A DNA stretch of 35,842 nt, taken from NCBI GenBank assembly GCA_018644665.1, contig JABGQA010000083.1:1-35842 (forward strand), read 5' to 3'. The stretch is from Candidatus Poribacteria bacterium. GTDB lineage: Bacteria; Poribacteria; WGA-4E; GCA-2687025. The translations under genes and the position numbers were made by a program. The notes under the pieces are model-generated. The model had not been told where the DNA came from. It did not search any database and saw only the letters and a program-made list of their open reading frames with translations. This document shows, piece by piece, positions 1 to 7,388 of this stretch (position 1 is its first letter; every line of letters starts with the position of its first letter).

Positions 1-872
1 TCCGTGTCGTTCCCCGCCTCCGCCATGAAGTTCACCTGCATCGTGAGGATCTGCAGCATGTTCTTGGCGAGGAAGCCATCCCGCAGGCTCACCGAGTTCG
101 CGATCATCCGGTTGATGCGCGCGAAGTCCGACATGAACGACACACCCGCGAGTTCGTGCTGCACCGACTCCTCGAAGCGGATCGGCACGAACGGCACCAC
201 GCCTAGCGAATGCTCACCCCCGTCGAGGACATCGCCGCCGCCGTCCAGCAACATCCATTCCGAGCGCGTCCAGATGCGATAGCGCTTGCGGTCGACGCGG
301 CTCGCGAACGGATCGGTCGCGCCGTTGTGCGCCTCCTCGATGCGTATCCACTCCAACGCGCCGAACTCGTCCATCCCCCAGTCCACGATCGCAGTGGGTG
401 GCACGAGGACGAAATACGGCATCTGGTCCGGCGACTGCTGATCCGCCGCGCTACGCACGCCCTCCGACGGGCGCGGCATGTCCACGAGCACGCCCGCCCA
501 GCCATAGAGCAGTTCCAGCGTCGCGACGCACGACCAGAAGTGGTTCGCGTCGCTGCCACGCCGGTCCACGTCGCTGCGCGCCCACCGCTGATACGCGTCG
601 TCGCCGATGTTCCGCCCGATGCGGTCGCCAAAGCGAAACACGTGGTTCCTGTACGTGCGGATCACGGGCCGGCAGTAGTTCGGATACACGGCGCGCTCGA
701 GTCGTCGGATGTAGTCCGCGTGCGTCTCGCGCGGGCCGTGGCGGAATATCTGGTCGCGGATGTAGTCCCACCCGCCCTCGTAGGCTTGCCGCATGAACTC
801 GTAATGGCCGCGGAGCGAGAGGTGTTCAGGATGCGCGTCCTCGAGCCGCGCCTTGATGGCCGTAGCTTCCAT
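1..872 (-). CDS. Phage portal protein, N-terminal part (cut by window edge)
   Basis: The frame is open from an ATG at 872 to the window edge, giving 290 residues with no stop. The start is set by an AGGGAGA ribosome-binding site about 8 nt upstream. The N-terminal half is helical and rich in Trp/Tyr/Arg (GHYEFMRQAYEGGWDYIRD, YIRRLERAVYPNYCRP). Further on are YGWAGVLVDMP and PYFVLVPPTAIVDWG, then a basic strand-rich stretch. This is the usual pattern of the portal clip/stem-to-wing region, and of DUF4055-like portals in particular. The portal would form the dodecameric head vertex through which DNA is packaged. It follows the terminase genes, as expected for a head-packaging operon. The family call rests on context and pattern; the C-terminus is not visible. 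Confidence 0.7.
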   Translation of the reverse strand, partial: MEATAIKARLEDAHPEHLSLRGHYEFMRQAYEGGWDYIRDQIFRHGPRETHADYIRRLERAVYPNYCRPVIRTYRNHVFRFGDRIGRNIGDDAYQRWARSDVDRRGSDANHFWSCVATLELLYGWAGVLVDMPRPSEGVRSAADQQSPDQMPYFVLVPPTAIVDWGMDEFGALEWIRIEEAHNGATDPFASRVDRKRYRIWTRSEWMLLDGGGDVLDGGEHSLGVVPFVPIRFEESVQHELAGVSFMSDFARINRMIANSVSLRDGFLAKNMLQILTMQVNFMAEAGNDT

Positions 873-906
873 GTGCGTGTCTCCCTAGTCTTGGCACTAG
901 CGAATG

Positions 907-927
907 TCTTCCCCTCGCAGGGGAAGA
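907..927. other. Hairpin between terminase block and portal gene
   Basis: A perfect 8-bp inverted repeat, TCTTCCCC / GGGGAAGA, surrounds a 5-nt loop. It lies about 35 nt upstream of the portal start in an otherwise tightly packed operon. No T-run follows on the minus strand, so it is not a typical terminator. An mRNA processing or stability element is possible. Confidence 0.4.
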
Positions 928-982
928 TGAAGATGGGGTCCAGCGCGTAGCGCGGCGAGAGCGGCGGGAGAACCCGATGCCA

Positions 983-1234
983 TCATGCGTCCGCCTCTCC
1001 CTCACCCCTCGCGTTCCCGGTCCCCAGCCAGGAGGCGTCGACTTCCGTGTGCGGAGGCCGCGCCGACATCCGCGTGTCCGGCGCGAGCCGCCCGCGTGAT
1101 TCCAGCCAGCGGAAGCAGTACAGATCCAACTGGCACAGGTCCGACGGCATCGGTCGTCGGTCCCCGGCCGAGCAGTTCACCACCGCGCGCGCCGCCTTCT
1201 CCACGGCCCGCGCGATGTATCCCGGTCCCGTCAT
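983..1234 (-). CDS. Small phage protein between terminase and portal
   Basis: This 83-residue protein starts with an ATG that overlaps the stop of the large terminase gene in a TGATG arrangement, so it is probably translated by coupling. It begins MTGPGYIARAVEKAARAVVNC and contains SDLCQLDLYCFRWLESRG. The N-terminal half looks helical; the C-terminal 30 residues are polar and low-complexity. I do not recognise a family. A small head-packaging accessory protein is the contextual guess. Longer open frames cover this place in the same frame, but they run antisense-like through the terminase gene. The overlap start is far more plausible. Confidence 0.6.
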   Translation of the reverse strand: MTGPGYIARAVEKAARAVVNCSAGDRRPMPSDLCQLDLYCFRWLESRGRLAPDTRMSARPPHTEVDASWLGTGNARGEGEADA

Positions 1235-2625
1235 CAGATGCCCTCCAGACGCCGCCATCGGTACTGCGGCCCACCGTAGCGCCGCGCCTTCATCTGCTCG
1301 ACGTGCATCACCGCGTATCGCATGGCGTCCATGCCGTGGTTGTCCAGGTCCAGCGGGATCTCGTCGATCGAGGTCCCGCCCGCGTCCCGCGGATACTGAT
1401 ACACGGCGAACTCGTCCTGAGTGCTCGTCGGTCGGTTCGCGGCGACCAGGTGGGGATCGCGTCGCAGCGCGCAGTCCCGGAGCAGGTAGATCTGCGGGAG
1501 CCCGCGCTCTCGGTCCGGCTCCAGCCGACGACGGCACGCCTGGATGCCCTCCGCGATCTTCTTCACCGCCGGGACAGTGGGGATGCCGTGCTTCTCCAGC
1601 TCCGCGCGATTCTCCGCGTCGTGATCCGCGACGGTGGTCATGATCCGCTCGTTCGCGCTCAGGTCCCGCACCAGCGGACCGATGTCCGAGACGAGCTGCC
1701 GAGTCGCGTACAGCTCGCGATACAGGATGAGTTCGTCGTCGCCGCTGAGCGCCCACCACTGCACCACGAGCGGGTTGTTGTAGCCGAAGTCCACCGACCG
1801 GAATCGCAGCCAGTCCGGCGGCAAATCGACGGCGTCCACGACGTGCAGCGTCGTGTCGAAGTTGTCGTAGACGAGCCCCTCGAACGAGATGTCCCAACGC
1901 CCTTCGAGCAGCGTGCGCCGCTCGCGCTCCGGCAACGCCTCCAACCGCGCGATGTAGCCGGGGTCGGCCTCCATCAGCGTCGGGTTGTCCGTGACGCGGG
2001 CGGGGATGAAGTTCCGGCTACGCGCTCGCGGGGTATCCGCCGTGACGACCGTCTCGTCGGCGCCGTCGCGGAGGAACCACCGCTTCTCGTACGGCGGGCA
2101 CGTGTCGATGAAGCGGGCCTTCACCCAGTTGTGACCCACGCCACCGGGGTTCGTCGCCGCCCGGACGCGGTTCCGCAACCCAGCGATGTTCCGGTTCCGA
2201 CTGAGCATGTACTCGTACTGGTACTGCGTGAACGAGGTCAGCTCGTCGAAGCCGATGTAGGCGAACTCCGCCGACTGATACCGATGCACGTCCCGGTCGT
2301 CACCCAGGGCGCCGAACATCAGTTGACCGCCGCCGGGGAATGTCCAGGCGCGGTGCTCGACGTTGTAGGTCGCGAGGCCGGACAGGATCTTGTGCGCCTG
2401 GTCCATCAGCGACTTTCGCAGTTCGGGATACGTGCGTCGCAGCAAGAGACCTCGATAGCCGGGGTTCCGGCAGTCGCGGAGCCCCTCCAGGAGCAAGGCG
2501 AAGCTCTTGCCGCCACCGGCCGCGCCGCCGTACAGGCACTCATCCGCCGTGCTGCGGAGGAACGCCGTCTGCGGCCCGGGATGAGGTCGCCAGCCCGAGA
2601 CTCTGAGCGGGGCCTCAAAGGGCAT
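1234..2625 (-). CDS. Phage terminase large subunit (ATPase and nuclease)
   Basis: This 463-residue protein has the length and architecture of TerL, the motor that drives DNA into the prohead and cuts it. The N-terminal ATPase domain shows a terminase-type Walker A loop, GGAAGGGKS (residues 33-41), and a Walker B strand ending in the catalytic pair D127-E128 (YIGFDEL). The C-terminal RNase H-like nuclease shows the first acid in RSVDFGYNNP (D279), the second in VADHD (D334/D336) and the last in NHGMDAMRY (D433). All key residues are present, so the enzyme looks functional. Its ATG overlaps the end of the small-terminase gene by 11 nt, and its stop overlaps the next gene. Confidence 0.93.
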   Translation of the reverse strand: MPFEAPLRVSGWRPHPGPQTAFLRSTADECLYGGAAGGGKSFALLLEGLRDCRNPGYRGLLLRRTYPELRKSLMDQAHKILSGLATYNVEHRAWTFPGGGQLMFGALGDDRDVHRYQSAEFAYIGFDELTSFTQYQYEYMLSRNRNIAGLRNRVRAATNPGGVGHNWVKARFIDTCPPYEKRWFLRDGADETVVTADTPRARSRNFIPARVTDNPTLMEADPGYIARLEALPERERRTLLEGRWDISFEGLVYDNFDTTLHVVDAVDLPPDWLRFRSVDFGYNNPLVVQWWALSGDDELILYRELYATRQLVSDIGPLVRDLSANERIMTTVADHDAENRAELEKHGIPTVPAVKKIAEGIQACRRRLEPDRERGLPQIYLLRDCALRRDPHLVAANRPTSTQDEFAVYQYPRDAGGTSIDEIPLDLDNHGMDAMRYAVMHVEQMKARRYGGPQYRWRRLEGI

Positions 2626-3010
2626 CGTCCGGTTCCGGTAGATAGAGGTGGATCGACAGCGCCTCGCGCGTATCGTCTCCCGCGCCGCCCCAGCGTTCCG
2701 GGAAGCGCAGCTTGAGGAAGTCCCGACACGCCTGCCACGACCCCTCGAACTCGGCGCGCCACGCGTCGACGGCGGCGCGTTCCGCCTCGCCCTCAGCGGC
2801 TTTCATCGCGCGATGGAAGTCCGCGTATTGACCCCACCTGGCGTCGGCCCCGCGGCTCATCCACTTGTCGTAGAGGTCGGGGGACACGCCGCTGGTGTAG
2901 CAAACCGTCGCCGGCAGGTTCCCGCGCCGTAGCCCGTCCACCAGGCGGTCCACCTGATCGCGTGACAGGTCGTTGGGCTGCGCCGTGCGGGTTCTGTTCC
3001 GCTCCTGCAT
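2615..3010 (-). CDS. Phage terminase small subunit (putative)
   Basis: This 131-residue protein lies directly upstream of TerL and overlaps it by 11 nt. A strong AAGGGAGAG ribosome-binding site precedes the ATG. Residues 15-50 (DQVDRLVDGLRRGNLPATVCY, then SPDLYDKWMSRG) read as a helix-turn-helix of the kind used by small terminases to bind pac/cos DNA. A charged helix rich in Ala, Glu and Arg follows (MKAAEGEAERAAVDAWR), then FLKLRFPERWGG, which resembles the C-terminal part of many small subunits. The assignment depends on position plus the HTH-like start; small terminases diverge strongly. Confidence 0.75.
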   Translation of the reverse strand: MQERNRTRTAQPNDLSRDQVDRLVDGLRRGNLPATVCYTSGVSPDLYDKWMSRGADARWGQYADFHRAMKAAEGEAERAAVDAWRAEFEGSWQACRDFLKLRFPERWGGAGDDTREALSIHLYLPEPDDAL

Positions 3011-3052
3011 GCCGCTCTCCCTTCCGTGGCGTCGGTCCTCGCCGCGGCCGAC

Positions 3053-3316
3053 TCACTTCAGCAGCCGTTGCGCCACGACGCTCACGATCACCGGAGCCAC
3101 AACGGACGCCACGGCGACCATGCCCATCATCTTCCACCGCGCGTATTCCAGGTCGCGCACCCGCTCCTCCAGGTCGTCGATCCGCCGGTCCTGGTCCTTG
3201 AACTGGTTCAGCAACTGGTCCACCTTCACGTTCATCGCCGTGAGGATGTCGTGGTCCTTCTGCAGGTGGTCTCGCAGCCATCCGAGCTGGGCTTCCACGT
3301 TGTGTTCGTGGTTCAT
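3053..3316 (-). CDS. XhlA-like coiled-coil protein with C-terminal membrane anchor
   Basis: This 87-residue protein starts at an ATG overlapping the stop of the upstream gene (ATGA). Residues 5-60 form a clear heptad-type coiled coil (LRDHLQKDHDILTAM, VDQLLNQFKDQDRRIDDLEER). Residues 64-82 form one hydrophobic membrane helix (MMGMVAVASVVAPVIVSVV), followed by a short basic tail. The same layout and size occur in XhlA-type phage proteins, which assist holins in lysis. The longer reading frame starting at 3382 would overlap the upstream gene deeply and is not needed. A structural or spanin-like role cannot be excluded, because no endolysin is visible nearby. Confidence 0.65.
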   Translation of the reverse strand: MNHEHNVEAQLGWLRDHLQKDHDILTAMNVKVDQLLNQFKDQDRRIDDLEERVRDLEYARWKMMGMVAVASVVAPVIVSVVAQRLLK

Positions 3317-4725
3317 GCGTTGGTCCCTTCGTAGCCGTCGATCAGCCGGTCGAGATGCGTGATGGCGGCGTCCCGCGGCCACTGCGCGAGGCGCGGCGCG
3401 ATCACGTTGGCGTGGGTTTCGTTGAGGGTGCGAAGCTTCCCGAATCGCGCGCGAACCTCGGCGCTCGCGCCCAGAGGGTGGGGGTGTGGCTGAGAAGGCT
3501 TCCCGAACGAGATGTCGAGGGCAGGGCCGACCTCGGTCGGCGGCGCCGCTTCATCACGACGCTCGCTCACGCGACGGCGGCCGTCCTCACGGATGCGCGC
3601 GATCTCCTCGGACGTGAGAAGCGGCTCTTCGGGCTGATTAGCCTCGGGCGGCGCCGGTGGAGAGGATCGCTTGCGCGGCATCACGGCGGCGTCCAGTCGA
3701 TCACGCAGCAGCTTGCGCGCCTGCGGCTCGCGGTCCTCCCACCAGTTGACGCACCACCGCGTCAGCGTGTCGAACGCCGCTTCGTCCGCGCGCGCCCAGT
3801 CCGCCAGGGATGCGTCGCGCAGAGCGGCGACGACTTCGTCAGGGCTCGGCGCGCCCGAGCTTCGCGTGTGCAGGGCTCTGAGAGCGTCGCGCAGTTGGCG
3901 TCGTCGGGAGCCGTCACGGCCGCCCGCTGGCCGTTCGGCGGAGCCGTGCTTGTCGAGCAGGCGGTATATCTGGACGCCACGCGCCTGCAGCGACCACAAG
4001 ACGCGACCCGCGCCGTCGCGTTCCGCCTCGCAGTAGGCGCGCAACTCGTCGGCGAACGCCTGGAGGCGCTCCGCGGGTAGCTCGCCGATCTCGCGTGTGA
4101 TCCCGGCGTAGAATGCCGAGTCCACGCATCGCGCGGGCAGGCCGCCGGTCAGCGCCGCATGCGCGGCCTCCACAATGCGCCCCGCTCCGAGAGCGTTCAG
4201 CTCCGCCGCGTCCGGTTCCGTCCTTCTGAAAAGAGAATCAGAAGCAGGCTCTTCCTCTTCTTCTTTGGGAACTGAAGGGGCTCTATAGGGAGACGTGCCC
4301 GTTTCTGGGGCGTCGTCCGCGTCGTTTTCGGGCGGGCCGTTTTCGGCCAGGTCGTTTGTGGCCGTGTCGCTTGCATCCGGCGTAGTCGCGCAGGTCGAGC
4401 GCTCGCCGGTGAGCCGTTCGAAATCCACGGTGTAGCATGGCGGATGCGTCGACCCGACGCCGGGGCGATAGCGGATGACCCCCACCGCGACGCACTGCCG
4501 CCGCCATCGCTCGATGCTCGACCGCGTCCCGCCCGAGAGCTTACGCAGGTCTTCCGTGCGCGCTTGGATGTCGGCCCCGTGGGGAAGCCGACAACGGTCC
4601 GCGTAGACGCACAACGCGATCAGGAATCGCGCTCCGTTGCCGAGTTCTGGGAACCACGCGTTGTTCCACACGTGGTTGCGCGCGCTGAGCCAGGAGATGG
4701 TTCGCGCCGTCGTTCGTTCGCCCAT
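3313..4725 (-). CDS. Phage replication-initiator-like winged-helix protein
   Basis: This 470-residue protein has a good GGAGG ribosome-binding site 7-8 nt before the ATG. The first ~105 residues resemble the DNA-binding domain of phage replisome organisers. Hydrophobic helices (GNGARFLIALCVYADRC) lead into a helix-turn-helix (TEDLRKLSGGTRSSIERWRRQC) and a winged strand (GVIRYRPG). Residues ~115-165 form an acidic, low-complexity linker rich in Asp, Glu, Asn and Pro, ending in a run of Glu. The rest is helical, with a second charged linker around 345-415. No helicase motif is seen. It heads the terminase cluster, so a DnaD/replication-organiser or early regulatory role is inferred. Confidence 0.55.
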   Translation of the reverse strand: MGERTTARTISWLSARNHVWNNAWFPELGNGARFLIALCVYADRCRLPHGADIQARTEDLRKLSGGTRSSIERWRRQCVAVGVIRYRPGVGSTHPPCYTVDFERLTGERSTCATTPDASDTATNDLAENGPPENDADDAPETGTSPYRAPSVPKEEEEEPASDSLFRRTEPDAAELNALGAGRIVEAAHAALTGGLPARCVDSAFYAGITREIGELPAERLQAFADELRAYCEAERDGAGRVLWSLQARGVQIYRLLDKHGSAERPAGGRDGSRRRQLRDALRALHTRSSGAPSPDEVVAALRDASLADWARADEAAFDTLTRWCVNWWEDREPQARKLLRDRLDAAVMPRKRSSPPAPPEANQPEEPLLTSEEIARIREDGRRRVSERRDEAAPPTEVGPALDISFGKPSQPHPHPLGASAEVRARFGKLRTLNETHANVIAPRLAQWPRDAAITHLDRLIDGYEGTNA

Positions 4726-5082
4726 TGCCGTGCCTCCGTGCGACGCAACGGGGGCGTCAAACCCCTCGTCGCGTCGATTGCGGATCGCTCGGCGCCGGTG
4801 GCATAATCGAGCCAGGCGACAAGCAATTGTCGTACTCAGTGGGGTCCCGGAAGCTGCTTTTCCAGGGCGTTTCCGGGGCCCTACTACCTACCTCGCGCGC
4901 GTCGAATGCCATGTCGGCAGGCGCCCGTATCATGGCATGTCCGCGCTCGACGTTTAGACCGAATGCGTCGAGTGGTTTATATCTGTCTCCCACGCCGTGC
5001 CTTCTCACCCGCTTTGCGTCGGCGTCGCCAAACTAATGTGTGGCGTACGGCCGCATGGCTTTACGCGGCCCGGGGCCGCGCG
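4726..5082. other. Gene-free gap upstream of the replication-initiator-like gene
   Basis: I find no convincing coding region in this 357-bp stretch; the short open frames here have low-complexity or shadow-type translations. It contains the palindrome listed separately at 4817-4832. It is the likely promoter region for the leftward phage operon. Confidence 0.5.
4817..4832. promoter_or_regulatory. Palindromic operator candidate
   Basis: A perfect inverted repeat, CGACAA-GCAA-TTGTCG (6-bp arms, 4-nt centre), lies about 92 nt upstream of the first gene of the phage replication/packaging run. Size and symmetry fit a dimeric phage repressor or activator site. No repressor gene is visible in the window, so the binding protein is unknown. 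Confidence 0.4.
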
Positions 5083-5352
5083 TCAGTCGCTGAGTTGATA
5101 CAGGCGCCATTCTTTGGTGTCGAGGTCTCGTCCGATGATGGCGGCGAAGCCATCGTCGCCGTGGACGCGATAGAAGTCCTTTTCCGACTCTCCTTTCCAC
5201 CACTCCCCCGTCTCGCGCCACGCGCTGTTGCACGTCACGTCGTGCGCGCCCAGGGACGTCACGACCGTCTCGGGCAGCTTCCCCGTGAGCGTCGCGCGCA
5301 TGGTCACGCGTATTTCGGGTGGGTCGGCATAGGTGAGTGGCATTGGAATCAT
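5083..5352 (-). CDS. Small unknown protein at the phage/host boundary
   Basis: This protein has 89 residues from the ATG at 5352, or 86 from the in-frame ATG at 5343. The sequence before both (GGATGGG...) could serve either start. It is compositionally normal, with an alternating strand-like pattern (EIRVTMRATLTG, DGFAAIIGRDLDTKEWRLYQL) and several Trp residues. I recognise no family. It is oriented with the phage genes and is the last gene before a dispersed repeat and the bacterial block, so it is probably the outermost phage gene on this side. Confidence 0.5.
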   Translation of the reverse strand: MIPMPLTYADPPEIRVTMRATLTGKLPETVVTSLGAHDVTCNSAWRETGEWWKGESEKDFYRVHGDDGFAAIIGRDLDTKEWRLYQLSD

Positions 5353-5365
5353 CCCATCCGTCGGT

Positions 5366-5386
5366 GTAGTAGTAACTACTAACTAC
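5366..5386. promoter_or_regulatory. Repetitive GTAGT/ACTAC motif upstream of the small boundary gene
   Basis: The plus strand reads GTAGTAGT followed by two ACTAC units in 21 bp, giving overlapping imperfect inverted repeats. It lies 14-34 nt upstream of the start at 5352, in promoter/operator position for the minus-strand gene. A regulatory role is inference. Confidence 0.3.
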
Positions 5387-5409
5387 GATGATACTGCAGC
5401 GGCATTACC

Positions 5410-5503
5410 CACGCAAGCGAAAGATGTGAATACGGCGAAGAAATCCACGCGGGCGAGTCGGCGAACGCCGTGTTTACTGGGCGGGCAGGGCATTCCTCTG
5501 CGG
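5410..5503. repeat. Dispersed repeat, copy R2
   Basis: About 94 bp that align with 8726-8820. The shared blocks are AAGCGAAAGATG, TACGGCGA, AATCC, GCGAACGCC, GGGCAGGGC and CTCT.CGG, with scattered changes between. Here the right-hand hairpin is degraded. It stands between the last phage gene and the first bacterial gene. In both copies the minus strand stays open through the repeat and gives similar peptides (...FFAVFTSFAC here, ...CLAVVASFAC in R1). I see no gene in it; it is probably a mobile or dispersed non-coding repeat. Confidence 0.65.
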
Positions 5504-5646
5504 GCAGTCACGTCGCGGGAGGAGTGTCGGCTCGCTGCCGGGTGGCTCCGGGTGGGGGTTGCCCAGGGCCGCCTGCAGTCGCGGGCCGTCTGGGGTGGAC
5601 GCCACATCGTCTTCCCCCGCTCATGCCCGCTTTCCGATGCAGGTCG

Positions 5647-6237
5647 CTATGTGGCCTTCCCCTCGTCGTCCGTCACGGCGCCCACCCCCAAAGCGCGAGC
5701 GCCCAACCAAACGCCCACCGCCATGCTCCCGGTCAGGTTCGCCGTGAGCGCCCACGCGCAAGCCAGCGACATCCAAAGCAGTTCCAGCCCGGCGTTCTCG
5801 CGTAGGGAGAGATCGGCGACGTCGCCGCCGGTCACACCCATATAGAATCCGACCAGATCGAATCTGGTCGCCTGCAGGACTCCGCCGACCGCTTCGCTGA
5901 TGAAACGAAAAACCATATCGAGACCGAGCAGAACCAGCGCGGGGATGGCAAGAACGACACCCACAAGCGCGCCAGCGCACCAAACGCCGATGACTTGCCG
6001 TCTGAGGCGATGGCGCCTGGTGATCCAACCTACTCGCGCGCCATAGGCGGCGATGACTGGAAGCGCATACAGACCGAGTCTGATCCCAGCCGGAGGAAGG
6101 GCGCCGAACCCAGCGCCCGCCACGCACAACCCGAACCACACGCCGCTGGCTGACACCGCGCCGAACGCCGTCAAGCCGGCACGCTTGCTCCGTTCCACCC
6201 ACACGTCGCGCCCGCCACTTCCGGTCATGCTCGTCAT
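5647..6237 (-). CDS. Multi-pass membrane protein of unknown function
   Basis: This 196-residue protein starts at an ATG whose bases overlap the stop of the dioxygenase gene (ATGA), so translation is probably coupled. Hydrophobic segments at about residues 20-45, 48-67, 80-107, 150-165 and 170-190 indicate four or five membrane helices, with a basic cytoplasmic-type loop (RRHRLRRQ) after the second. The C-terminus is short and acidic. I do not recognise a family. The tight link to a dioxygenase suggests a transport or membrane-linked partner role, but that is inference. A second ATG four codons in is an equally possible start. Confidence 0.65.
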   Translation of the reverse strand: MTSMTGSGGRDVWVERSKRAGLTAFGAVSASGVWFGLCVAGAGFGALPPAGIRLGLYALPVIAAYGARVGWITRRHRLRRQVIGVWCAGALVGVVLAIPALVLLGLDMVFRFISEAVGGVLQATRFDLVGFYMGVTGGDVADLSLRENAGLELLWMSLACAWALTANLTGSMAVGVWLGARALGVGAVTDDEGKAT

Positions 6238-7187
6238 GACGGGTCCGTGGCGCCCGATGCCTGTGCCTCCCCCAGCCCCTCCCACTCGAGCCAAGGGTCG
6301 CTCAGCACGGCAGCCATGTGCTGCATCTCGCTGGTGTGATGCTCCCCGGGCCTGTACTCCGTGTGGCGCCGGTGTTTGATGCGGAAGAAGACCATCTTGC
6401 GCGGCTCCTTCCCTGCGTGGCGGCTCTCGCCGTGGCAGGCCAGGTAGTGCGCCAGCACTGCATCGCCCGTGCGCAACAGTTGCTGCGTGCCCGACGGCCA
6501 CCAGCCTCCATCCTCAGGGGAGCCAACGTACCGCGGGGAGTCGCCCATGGCTCGGGTGGGAGGCGGGATCATGCGCGCCCGGAGTTCAGGCCGTTGGCCC
6601 CGCGAGGCGTTGCTCCCTTCTTCGCGACGCCAAGGCTCCAGCGACCAGTTCGGGCCACCCGGACCGAGGGGCCCGTCGCCGGCCGCTTGCTGCGCGAAGA
6701 AGGCGGCGTTGGCCATGTGGGACCCACGCAGCACCGCGAAGTTCCCGCAGTCCCGCTCGGTCTGATCGTTCAGCGCCACGCCGACGAGGCAGGAGAAGCT
6801 CATAATCGGGGCCTCGCGGTCGGGGTCGTCCTTGTGCGGCCCCGGATGGATCGCGATGCCGTCCACATGTCCGTTCCAGTCCGAGGGCGACGGCGTCGGC
6901 TCGCCCATGTAGATGTCGAGTTGCTCAGGAGGCGTGGGGTGGCGTACAGCGACCTGCGCGCCCGTGACCGGCTGGGTCTCCCCGCCGAGCAGTTCCTCGA
7001 AGAGAGCGCGTAGCGGCGAGCCGTGGTACAGCGCCTGTACCTCCTCGGACCGTCCGGCGTTCTCTGTCTCGATCGCTGCCGCCGCCGCGCGGCACAGCTT
7101 CTGGGGGACCAGTTCTGGGAGGATGACCACGCCGTCCTCGACGAACGCGCGGCGCTCTTCAGGTGTCATAGTCAGAGAGTATCGCAT
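6234..7187 (-). CDS. Phytanoyl-CoA dioxygenase family protein
   Basis: This 317-residue protein belongs to the phytanoyl-CoA hydroxylase (PhyH) family of Fe(II)/2-oxoglutarate oxygenases. The iron-binding HxD is H107/D109 (NGHVDG). The 'GS-H' strand follows as CGNFAVLRGSH. The distal His is H252 (LACHGESRH), and R263 is the likely 2-oxoglutarate ligand. All are present, so it should be active; the substrate cannot be read from sequence. The start is uncertain: ATG 7187 and ATG 7169 are in frame and neither has a good ribosome-binding site. Upstream sequence in the same frame derives from a duplicated VWA gene end and is unlikely to be part of the protein. The stop is coupled to the membrane protein gene. 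Confidence 0.88.
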   Translation of the reverse strand: MRYSLTMTPEERRAFVEDGVVILPELVPQKLCRAAAAAIETENAGRSEEVQALYHGSPLRALFEELLGGETQPVTGAQVAVRHPTPPEQLDIYMGEPTPSPSDWNGHVDGIAIHPGPHKDDPDREAPIMSFSCLVGVALNDQTERDCGNFAVLRGSHMANAAFFAQQAAGDGPLGPGGPNWSLEPWRREEGSNASRGQRPELRARMIPPPTRAMGDSPRYVGSPEDGGWWPSGTQQLLRTGDAVLAHYLACHGESRHAGKEPRKMVFFRIKHRRHTEYRPGEHHTSEMQHMAAVLSDPWLEWEGLGEAQASGATDPS

Positions 7188-7189
7188 CT

Positions 7190-7239
7190 GGCGCCATGTG
7201 CCTACCGGCGGACACGCGACGCCATACCTCCGACGACCC
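7190..7239. repeat. Duplicated 3' flank of the VWA gene
   Basis: The ~50 bp after the VWA remnant's stop align, with gaps, to the ~48 bp after the intact VWA gene's stop (8833-8880). Shared blocks include ATGGCG, TGTCCG and GGCGCCA on the minus strand. The match ends just before the dioxygenase start. Confidence 0.45.
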
Positions 7240-7388
7240 CTAGTCTTTGACCTTACGCTTCGCGTTCCGCGTGACGCCTCTGGCGCTGATCTCGACCTCT
7301 CTCGGCGCCCTGACGTTGGGCGACGTGTACTCGACCTCGGGCTGCTCCGCCAACCCACCCACAACCGACAGCACTATGGGGCCGGGGC
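7240..7388 (-). pseudogene. Truncated copy of the VWA gene 3' end
   Basis: The minus strand encodes about 44 residues (LSVVGGLAEQPEVEYTSPNV, then APREVEI-SARG-TRNAKRKVKD, then TAG). These match the last ~45 residues of the intact VWA lipoprotein encoded at 8881-9975 (LSVVGGLAEQLEVEYTSPNV ... ATRKVKD). Frame and stop are conserved; one codon is deleted and a few residues differ. It has no start or ribosome-binding site of its own, and the homology begins at the stop codon of the histidine kinase gene. It is a remnant of a partial duplication. Confidence 0.85.

Noticed and set aside
897..986. 29-residue open frame between the terminase block and the portal gene
   Set aside because: It starts by overlap with the upstream stop but is low-complexity and ends within a hairpin region; too little to call.
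985..2715. Long plus-strand open frame opposite the terminase gene
   Set aside because: Arg/Val/Pro-rich antisense shadow of a well-supported terminase; typical of GC-rich DNA.
4757..5008. 83-residue minus-strand open frame in the phage gap
   Set aside because: No ribosome-binding site, atypical composition, and it covers the palindrome region.
5408..5415. CCCACGCA, also present at 31411-31418, as a phage attachment core
   Set aside because: Only 8 bp, expected by chance in GC-rich DNA, and no integrase is visible; kept only as a point to check.
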